Shown: piece by piece, positions 15,866 to 21,719 of the stretch
Layout: each line of letters opens with the position of its first letter
Position numbering within the stretch: position 1 is the first letter of the stretch
Origin: JAAEQD01 sp964521815
Lineage (GTDB): Bacteria; Zixibacteria; MSB-5A5; UBA10806; 4484-95
NCBI GenBank assembly: GCA_964521815.1
Contig: CAZFSN010000009.1
Span: forward strand, 1-30,023
Reading direction: 5' to 3'
DNA length: 30,023 bases
Made by a program: the position numbers and the translations under genes
Notes under the pieces: model-generated
Told to the model about the DNA's origin: nothing
The model's input: only the letters and a program-made list of their open reading frames with translations
The model's database searches: none

Positions 15866-16960
15866 ATGCGCAAAATCTCGTTCATAATTATCCTGTTTAT
15901 TTTAACAATAGCTATTCAGTCCATCGCCGACCAGAAGTGCGCACTTTGCGGTAAAACTATTACCGGCCAATACTACAGGTTTGAAGATGGATCGATTTAC
16001 TGCATGGATTGCATGAACAATAAAACCAAATGCGCAATCTGTGGCAAGCCGTCGAATTCGACCGTTCTTATAGATAATAAGCAAATATGCCCCAAATGCC
16101 TGGCCGGTTTGAAAAGATGCAGTTTCTGTAACCGGCCGATAGCCGGCGATTACACCGCTTTTCCGGAACTCGGTTTGATACTCTGTGATAAATGTTCGAA
16201 GACTATACCGCGATGTGATATATGCGGTAAACCCGATAAAAATCTTATTCGGGCCGGCAACAAACATATTTGTCGATCATGCTATAACAAAAGCGCTTTT
16301 TGTTATATTTGCGGTTCGCCTATCGATGGTGAATATACCTGGTTTGACGGCGACAGTACGAAAAAATATTGTCAAAACTGCATAAATAAATACCCCCGAT
16401 GTGCTTGTTGCGGCGCTCCGGCGGGCAAAGACAGTCATAAGCTGAACGACGGCCGTATCCTGTGCAATGACTGCTACAGGGAAGGCTATTTCGATGTCGA
16501 CAAAGTCAGAGTGATAAAAAACAATATTCTTGGATATCTTAAATCGGGCCTGGGAATGACGATTGAAGGTAAAATCAGATATACTCTGCAAGGTCAGGAT
16601 TTCATAAAAAGCCAATCAGAAGGAATTTCCGGGGATTTAAACGGATTGTTTTACCGTCAAGATGATATCCTTGAAATCTATGTGCTTTATGGATTAAGGC
16701 TGAAAGATTTATATCAGGTAATTTCGCATGAAATCGCCCACGCCTGGGCATCGGATAACTGCCGACTAAACTTGACACTTGAAGAAGCCGAGGTGTTCGC
16801 TCAATGGGTGGCCTATTATACACTTAGGCATTTTAATTATACCGCGTTCAGCCAAACCTTGCTGGAGGGTGACACTGTTTATAGCCGGGGTTTAAAAAAG
16901 ATGTTGGAAATCGAGAAAAAAGGCGGAAGAGACGCTGTTTTTAAATATTTAGCCCGTTAG
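15866..16960 (+). CDS. Exported DA1-like metallopeptidase with six four-cysteine LIM-like modules
   Basis: The 364-residue protein starts with a signal peptide (ISFIIILFILTIAIQSIA). Residues 25-203 contain twelve CxxC pairs in regular alternation (25/28, 46/49, 56/59, 75/78, 85/88, 107/110, 117/120, 136/139, 146/149, 169/172, 179/182, 200/203), giving six four-cysteine units of LIM or zinc-ribbon type. The C-terminal part holds the zinc-peptidase motif HEIAHAW (H288, E289, H292) followed by LTLEEAEVFAQWVAYY (E306-E309), as in the peptidase domain of plant DA1 proteins, which also pair LIM fingers with such a domain. I infer a secreted or periplasmic zinc protease. The start is five bases after the previous gene with no clear ribosome site, so coupling is likely. 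Confidence 0.8.
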   Translation: MRKISFIIILFILTIAIQSIADQKCALCGKTITGQYYRFEDGSIYCMDCMNNKTKCAICGKPSNSTVLIDNKQICPKCLAGLKRCSFCNRPIAGDYTAFPELGLILCDKCSKTIPRCDICGKPDKNLIRAGNKHICRSCYNKSAFCYICGSPIDGEYTWFDGDSTKKYCQNCINKYPRCACCGAPAGKDSHKLNDGRILCNDCYREGYFDVDKVRVIKNNILGYLKSGLGMTIEGKIRYTLQGQDFIKSQSEGISGDLNGLFYRQDDILEIYVLYGLRLKDLYQVISHEIAHAWASDNCRLNLTLEEAEVFAQWVAYYTLRHFNYTAFSQTLLEGDTVYSRGLKKMLEIEKKGGRDAVFKYLAR

Positions 16961-17056
16961 GCTTTCTCTTTGTAACGTCGCTAACTCCTTTTTTTCAAAT
17001 ATCTTAAAGCCATTTTCGTCTAAGACCGAAAGAATGAATAGAGATGGAGACTTTTT

Positions 17057-17938
17057 TTGATTTCGCTTAAACCATATAGCATAATTGAAGATGTCAGCGA
17101 ACGCTGTTGGCAATTGGGAATCAGCCCGGACAGTAAATATCTGGCGCTGGTTTCGGCGTCCAGGCCGGATGTTGTGCAATTATGCGATCTTGGCGGCAAA
17201 GTTTTCAAACACCTGGAAGGCCATCGTGACCTGATAAATTCGGTCGCGTTTGCCCGCGATGGCCGCACGCTGGCTTCGGGTTCGGCCGACAAGACTGTCC
17301 GTATCTGGTCGCCAACCGGCGATCTATTGGCCTTATTCGACCGTTTCGACAATGGCGTCGAGACGGTCAGTTACGCGCCTGAAGTGCCTATTCTGGCCGG
17401 GGGGCAGGTCGATGGTTATATTGTTATGTTTGATATTGCCGCCAATTATATAGCTACACTTCACAGCCCTAAAAACCGGATATTCAGTCTCGACTGGTCG
17501 TCTGATAACAGTTATCTGGCCGCGGCTTGCGGCGACAGCAAAATGTATTTATTCAATATAAAGATGCAGATGAAGACTATATATATCCATCCGGGCCCGG
17601 TTTATAGTGTGAGCTTTTCGAAGACCAATGGCCGGCTTGTCAGCGGCTGTGAGGACGGCAATATTCGGTTTTTTAATATCGCTGAAGCCGAAACGAAAAC
17701 AATTCAAGGGCATCAGATGCGCGTTATCGATGTCTCATTCTCGCCCGATGACAGCCTGCTGGCGTCCACATCATTTGATAAAACAGTCAAGCTTTTCGAT
17801 CGCCATGGCAATTTAAAAGTCGAACATAAGCTGGACTCCGAGGCTCTGGGAGCGACTTTTTCGCCGGATGGAAAAAGATTATTTGTCAGTACCAAGGATC
17901 AACATCTGCATATATATGATATCGTTATATCAGTTTGA
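17057..17938 (+). CDS. Seven-bladed WD40 repeat protein
   Basis: The 293 residues divide into seven WD40-type repeats of about 40 residues, each of the form SxxFSPDxxxLASxSxDKTVxxFD (best copies: VAFARDGRTLASGSADKTVRIW and VSFSPDDSLLASTSFDKTVKLFD). They form one complete beta-propeller with no other domain. No signal peptide is present, so a cytosolic scaffold is expected. The start is taken as TTG 17057, seven bases after GGAG. An ATG at 17044 runs into a run of seven T and is out of frame by one base, so a one-base homopolymer error could give a METFLISL start instead. The gene is 96 bases after the DA1-like gene; co-transcription is possible. Binding partners cannot be deduced. Confidence 0.85.
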   Translation: MISLKPYSIIEDVSERCWQLGISPDSKYLALVSASRPDVVQLCDLGGKVFKHLEGHRDLINSVAFARDGRTLASGSADKTVRIWSPTGDLLALFDRFDNGVETVSYAPEVPILAGGQVDGYIVMFDIAANYIATLHSPKNRIFSLDWSSDNSYLAAACGDSKMYLFNIKMQMKTIYIHPGPVYSVSFSKTNGRLVSGCEDGNIRFFNIAEAETKTIQGHQMRVIDVSFSPDDSLLASTSFDKTVKLFDRHGNLKVEHKLDSEALGATFSPDGKRLFVSTKDQHLHIYDIVISV

Positions 17939-18038
17939 ACTTGTCCGGTTACCCCAAAATTCTTCTATTACTGGTTAAATCATAAACTTATATTAAAATC
18001 CGGCTTAGTTTTAAAGTCTTCTCGATACTAAGTTTTGC

Positions 18039-18067
18039 TTGACAATTATTTGAATGAGGTATATTTT
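18039..18067 (+). promoter_or_regulatory. Promoter of the dockerin/cohesin-like protein gene
   Basis: A perfect -35 TTGACA (18039-18044) is followed after 17 bases by TATTTT (18062-18067); an overlapping TATATT (18060-18065) would give a 15-base spacer. The leader to GTG 18115 is about 40 bases and contains TTGGAGG. Confidence 0.6.
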
Positions 18068-18114
18068 ATTATCAATAGACTTATTTCTTCTAACCTTCAT
18101 TTGGAGGTTTGATA

Positions 18115-19116
18115 GTGAAAGCATATGTATTAATAATGGTTTTCATCATGGCAGTACCATGTTTAGGCCAGGCTGAATGCGATTTAAATAATGATGGGAT
18201 TTACAACTCAATTTCCGATTTTATTTTTCTGATCAATGAGCTAAGTAGCCCGGAGATATATTTCGATATTTGCGATAACGAATGCGATCCGGATGAGGAT
18301 GGTTTGCCGCTAACTATCGCTGATATAACTTTGCTGGTAAACTCGATGATTGACCCAAATTACCCTGATTCCGCCCCTGATTTTGCCCGGAATCCCGATT
18401 CCGACACAATCGGCATCGAGTCGATTTTAACATCACCCGGGGCCCAACTTTCGCTTCCTGTTTATTTAAGTACTATTGACACACTAACAGCTTTTCAGTT
18501 TTATATCTCATGTGATCCCGAATACCTGGAAATAATAGGTTTTGAAAACGACCTTGATTTAAACTTAATTATTGCATATGGCTTCAACAATGTTCATGCT
18601 TATACCTTTAATGGTATAGGCGCAATAGAATCCATTTCACTCATGCCGGGCAATTATCATGTCGGCGATTTGCTTGTCAATGTGGACGATAACATAGAAG
18701 ACCCCGTTACTACATATGTGTCATTTTCCGGCTGCCCGGATCACAACTTCTACACCGGCCTGGCTAACCTTCCGTTTTTTGAGCCGATATTGGTAAACGG
18801 CGAAATTACTATCGAGCCTACAGGTATTGAACATGAAGAATCAGTCGTACTACCTGATAAAATTTCGATCAATGTTTACCCCAATCCATTTAACAGCGAC
18901 GCGATTTTAAAAGTGAATAGCCCGGTTCAGGATGAATTGATAATATATGATATGCTGGGCCGCGAAATCGTTAGCTTTCAAATTCAACCGGGTTTTAATA
19001 ATATCTGCTGGCATGCCGCTGATGACAATGGCATGAATGTTGACTCCGGGATTTATTTCGCGAAGTTGAGACATTCATCCGGCTTATCGGCCAGGAAACT
19101 GTTATTTTTAAAATAA
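18115..19116 (+). CDS. Secreted protein with dockerin-type repeats, cohesin-like domain and sorting domain
   Basis: I choose GTG 18115 (333 residues), seven bases after GGAGG; the TTG at 18109 would be almost on top of that site. A signal peptide (VLIMVFIMAVPCLGQA) is followed by two dockerin type I calcium loops, CDLNNDGIYNSISDFIFLIN and CDPDEDGLPLTIADITLLVN (about residues 22-78). Then comes a cohesin-like beta-sandwich (about 95-235: PGAQLSLPVYLSTIDTLTAFQFYISCDPEYLEI). The last ~90 residues are a YPNPF-type sorting domain (INVYPNPFNSDAIL ... SGIYFAKLRHSSG ... KLLFLK). In FCB candidate phyla such dockerin repeats occur widely outside cellulosomes, so a sugar-degradation role is not implied. 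It has its own promoter and no operon partner. Confidence 0.85.
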   Translation: MKAYVLIMVFIMAVPCLGQAECDLNNDGIYNSISDFIFLINELSSPEIYFDICDNECDPDEDGLPLTIADITLLVNSMIDPNYPDSAPDFARNPDSDTIGIESILTSPGAQLSLPVYLSTIDTLTAFQFYISCDPEYLEIIGFENDLDLNLIIAYGFNNVHAYTFNGIGAIESISLMPGNYHVGDLLVNVDDNIEDPVTTYVSFSGCPDHNFYTGLANLPFFEPILVNGEITIEPTGIEHEESVVLPDKISINVYPNPFNSDAILKVNSPVQDELIIYDMLGREIVSFQIQPGFNNICWHAADDNGMNVDSGIYFAKLRHSSGLSARKLLFLK

Positions 19117-19209
19117 ACTAATTTCATTATTATATAATCGCCTGGAAATATTTATATAAGGTGTTTTCTCGTATTTTTTCGATTTTAGGTCGGTTTTGCC
19201 GGGAGCCAA

Positions 19210-19389
19210 GTGAACAAGCGAACGAAGTTCTTTATTCAATTGGACACTTCTCGCGAAAATATAACCCTCTTTAGATGTGTTGTCGGGTTGGTTGATCCGG
19301 CGGCTACTCTAATTGTCAAATGGAAGCTGCCGGGTGAGGCCATCAGACAGCACCAGAAATCACCCCTTACTCGAACACCTCATATTTAA
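19210..19389 (+). CDS. Possible small protein, 59 residues
   Basis: A GTG at 19210 preceded by GGGAG at four bases opens a 59-codon frame ending TAA at 19387-19389, overlapping the convergent gene's last 23 bases. The predicted product is basic, without a membrane helix, and matches nothing I recognise. The ribosome site is decent and the frame is free of rare-looking stretches. No conservation can be judged, and a 59-codon frame can occur by chance. Confidence 0.25.
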   Translation: MNKRTKFFIQLDTSRENITLFRCVVGLVDPAATLIVKWKLPGEAIRQHQKSPLTRTPHI

Positions 19390-19969
19390 TGGAAAAATTG
19401 TTATTGGCGCTTTTTGCCACCCTTACCGGAATTTCCAGCCGAATATCTTTAAAATAACATAAGCTCGCGTTTTTAATACCGCAAAAACTGAAATTTAAGT
19501 CCACGGTCAAAACCGCCTCACCCGGATTGACGACAATCGGCAATTTTAATTTAGCCGATCCTTTGGTAATATCGAATTTTTCCGGCTCGATAACTTCGGG
19601 TTTGCTGGATATCAGTTCTATATCAAACGGCGCCAGATGGTTGAATTTCATGCCGTCGGGAAGTTTGATCGACAGTTCAAGCGCTTCACATGAAAGCGAT
19701 ATTTCCACAGGTGGGTATTTTTTTATTTCGTCGAAAAACAAAGAATCATCTTTAATGAGTTCTGCACTGTCCGAATTTTCGATAGCCGGAGCTGACAGTT
19801 CATCTTTTATTGAATCAGACAGAAGGCTCTTAACACAATTTATATCAGCAACAAAGCCTGAATCGTTTTCTTCGGCTGATATTGGCATAATGCCGGCCGC
19901 TATTATCATAGCTGTCAGTACCGGGAGGATTGCCCATCTTATTTTGCGGAATCCCACTAAAACTTCCAT
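19367..19969 (-). CDS. Exported orphan domain resembling DsbD alpha / NHLRC2 C-terminus
   Basis: The product is about 200 residues: a hydrophobic N-terminal segment (WAILPVLTAMIIAAGIMPISA, a signal peptide or anchor), a charged linker, then an Ig-like beta-sandwich from about residue 85. Its signature IKLPDGMKFNHLAPFDIELIS ... LNFSFCGIKNASLCYFKDIRLEIPV resembles the domain that ends NHL-repeat thioredoxins (NHLRC2) and the N-terminal alpha domain of DsbD, where the paired cysteines in YQGCxxxGxCY exchange disulfides. Here they are C163 and C171. No thioredoxin or DsbD membrane domain is attached or nearby. The start is uncertain: ATG 19969 lies three bases after GGAG, with TTG 19978 and GTG 19957 as alternatives. 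I infer a periplasmic redox or binding role; none is shown. Confidence 0.6.
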   Translation of the reverse strand: MEVLVGFRKIRWAILPVLTAMIIAAGIMPISAEENDSGFVADINCVKSLLSDSIKDELSAPAIENSDSAELIKDDSLFFDEIKKYPPVEISLSCEALELSIKLPDGMKFNHLAPFDIELISSKPEVIEPEKFDITKGSAKLKLPIVVNPGEAVLTVDLNFSFCGIKNASLCYFKDIRLEIPVRVAKSANNNFSIKYEVFE

Positions 19970-20060
19970 ATTCTCCAAATTAATACGGCAACAATTTACG
20001 ATAGTTCCCCGGGTACGTAAACGAAATAATCGATTTTGACCCGGCTATTTGCATATTTAA

Positions 20061-20089
20061 TTGACTTTTAACGCGTTATGCTCTTAGAT
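20061..20089 (+). promoter_or_regulatory. Candidate promoter of the VOC gene
   Basis: TTGACT (20061-20066) and a weak TTAGAT (20084-20089) have a 17-base spacer containing the palindrome TAACGCGTTA (20069-20078). The same TTGAC-TTT-AACGCGTTA arrangement occurs in the lipB promoter. Confidence 0.4.
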
Positions 20090-20095
20090 AAGAGC
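20080..20095 (+). promoter_or_regulatory. Inverted repeat over the VOC gene -10 region, possible operator
   Basis: GCTCTTA-GA-TAAGAGC is a perfect 7-2-7 inverted repeat overlapping the proposed -10 box, a position where a bound repressor would block RNA polymerase. It shares TAAGA/TCTTA half-sites and the string TAGATAAGA with the lipB leader repeat. Confidence 0.4.
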
Positions 20096-20128
20096 CGGGA
20101 ATATAGTTGTTAATGACAGGAGAGTTAG

Positions 20129-20545
20129 ATGATTATCGATCATATAGGCATAGCGGTGAAATCAATCGACAAGGCTGTGACGCACTGGCAGGAAATTTTT
20201 GGCTACAAACAGGCCACCGAGATGGTAGTCAACACCCGTCAGAAAGTCCAGGTGGTGTTCATGGAAAAGGAGGGCTCCCTGACTATCAAGTTGATTTCGC
20301 CCTCCGATGAGAAATCGCCTTTGCATAAATTTCTGGCTAAAGGCGAGGGCTTGCACCATCTCTGTTTTAAATGCGACAACCTCGAAGATGGCTTGAATGA
20401 TCTACAGGGCAAAGGCTTACGCGTAATAGCGCCGCCCCAACCTGGCGAAGCGTTCGATAACGAAAATATTGCTTTCCTGTTCGGTAAGATGGGCTTGAAT
20501 ATCGAGCTGATAGATACGGATAAACGGGCGGAGAGGATTGTTTAG
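20129..20545 (+). CDS. VOC-superfamily protein, methylmalonyl-CoA epimerase-like
   Basis: The 138-residue protein has two beta-alpha-beta-beta-beta halves of the vicinal oxygen chelate fold and resembles methylmalonyl-CoA epimerase over its length (DHIGIAVKSIDKAVTHW, SPLHKFLAKGEGLHHLCFKCDNL, IAFLFGKMGLNIELID). Expected metal ligands are present at H5, H77 and E126. However, the fourth, a Gln or Glu in the strand before the SP turn, is K54 (LTIKLISP), so true epimerase activity is doubtful. No methylmalonyl-CoA mutase or carboxylase gene is nearby. A glyoxalase-like or other VOC function is the alternative. AGGAGAG precedes ATG 20129. The gene appears monocistronic. Confidence 0.7.
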   Translation: MIIDHIGIAVKSIDKAVTHWQEIFGYKQATEMVVNTRQKVQVVFMEKEGSLTIKLISPSDEKSPLHKFLAKGEGLHHLCFKCDNLEDGLNDLQGKGLRVIAPPQPGEAFDNENIAFLFGKMGLNIELIDTDKRAERIV

Positions 20546-20818
20546 CTGTACTTGTTACCGTGCCTTAGGTATCTATCTGGCTAGGATAGTAAGTATGTTC
20601 ACAGGACTTTGACAGATTGTACTGCTGGAGATAATTATACTTCACCTATTATCACATAATACTTTAGATTAATCCGGACAGTGGCCTAGGGATAACGGGG
20701 TAGAGTTATTTATTAAAGGAATTTATTAGAATCTACAATGTATAAATATTAGTAATTGATTAAGGAACAAATTCCGTATTTATCGGGAAACTGCAATTAT
20801 TAAGAAAGGAAGGCCATT

Positions 20819-21535
20819 ATGCGCAAGGTAGTATTGTCCCTAGCGTTGATTTCATTAATAGCTGGTTGCGCCACGATGCAGTCACCAGCGCCGCCTGTTG
20901 AGTACGAACCTGAACCAGGTGTATTAGTTAGAGATCAATTAACATATAAAGATAAACCTATATTTGCAGATATAGACGAAGTGAAGGGCAGCCGAGTCAG
21001 TGAAGCTGATGATAGTAGAAAAGTGATTACCTCAGCTTCTTTAAGACTCGAATCGGACCAACCAGATTCAGTGCATCTCCATTTGATGGAGATAGCTGAA
21101 CGTTATGACGGTTATATTTTAAACTCGGAGACTGAAATTACGACAATCCGCTTACCGGCGTTAAATTTCAAGGCAGCAATCGAAGAAATAGAAACCTATG
21201 GCAAGGTAGTCGGTAAAAGAATTTCCGGTAAGGATATAACCGAAAATTATCAAGACATTCAGATAAGACTCGACAATGCCGAAAAAACGCGGCAGCGATA
21301 TCTGGCGCTTCTGGATGCGGCGGTAAATGTACAAGAGATGCTGGAGATAGAAAGAGAGTTAGAACGCATAAACGCCCAAATCGATCAGATGAAAGGTTCA
21401 TTAGCCAGAATGTCCCATCTGATTGAATATGCTACGATTTCCGTTAGTACCTCTAAAGCTATCCAGCCGGGACCGATTGGATATGTATTTTGGGGATTGT
21501 ATAAAGGTGTCGAGTGGTTGTTTGTTTGGAAGTAA
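20819..21535 (+). CDS. DUF4349-type lipoprotein
   Basis: The 238-residue lipoprotein has the lipobox LIAGC with acceptor Cys17, a Pro-rich linker, and the DUF4349 core. The core comprises ITSASLRLESDQPDSVHLHLMEIAERYDGYILNSE, strand TTIRLPALNFKAAIEEIETYGKVVGKRISGKDITENYQDIQIRLDNAEKT, a helical coiled region (about 150-195, LLDAAVNVQEMLEIERELERINAQIDQMKGSL), a strand YATISVSTS and a terminal hydrophobic segment (IGYVFWGLYKGVEWLFVW) that may insert in the membrane. Family function is unknown; members are envelope-associated. AAGGAAGG is a good ribosome site. No promoter with a credible -10 is visible in the 270-base upstream gap, although a TTGACA occurs at 20609-20614. The gene is convergent with tex. 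Confidence 0.85.
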   Translation: MRKVVLSLALISLIAGCATMQSPAPPVEYEPEPGVLVRDQLTYKDKPIFADIDEVKGSRVSEADDSRKVITSASLRLESDQPDSVHLHLMEIAERYDGYILNSETEITTIRLPALNFKAAIEEIETYGKVVGKRISGKDITENYQDIQIRLDNAEKTRQRYLALLDAAVNVQEMLEIERELERINAQIDQMKGSLARMSHLIEYATISVSTSKAIQPGPIGYVFWGLYKGVEWLFVWK

Positions 21536-21719
21536 CTTATTAACCAGATAAATTTTTAGGGGGCGCAGCTTGCTCGACCCTCGGGTGTAGGGCGGCGCGG
21601 CATATGAACTGCCAAACCCAACGACCCTCAGCCCAGAGCAGACACAAGGTCATGCCCTTACAAAAATATATACCTCACCCTCTATGGATTCGATAACACG
21701 ATTAACCTGATTAATTAGT

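Noticed and set aside
18006..18034. CTTAGT/ACTAAG hairpin before TTTTGCTT as a terminator of the WD40 gene
   Set aside because: Six AT-rich pairs with a 17-base loop are too weak.
18109..18114. TTG start for the dockerin-type protein
   Set aside because: It lies one base after GGAGG, too close for initiation; GTG 18115 has correct spacing.
20694..20706. TAGGGATAAC string resembling a homing endonuclease (I-SceI) site
   Set aside because: Only part of the 18-base site matches and there is no intron or endonuclease gene nearby; chance is sufficient.
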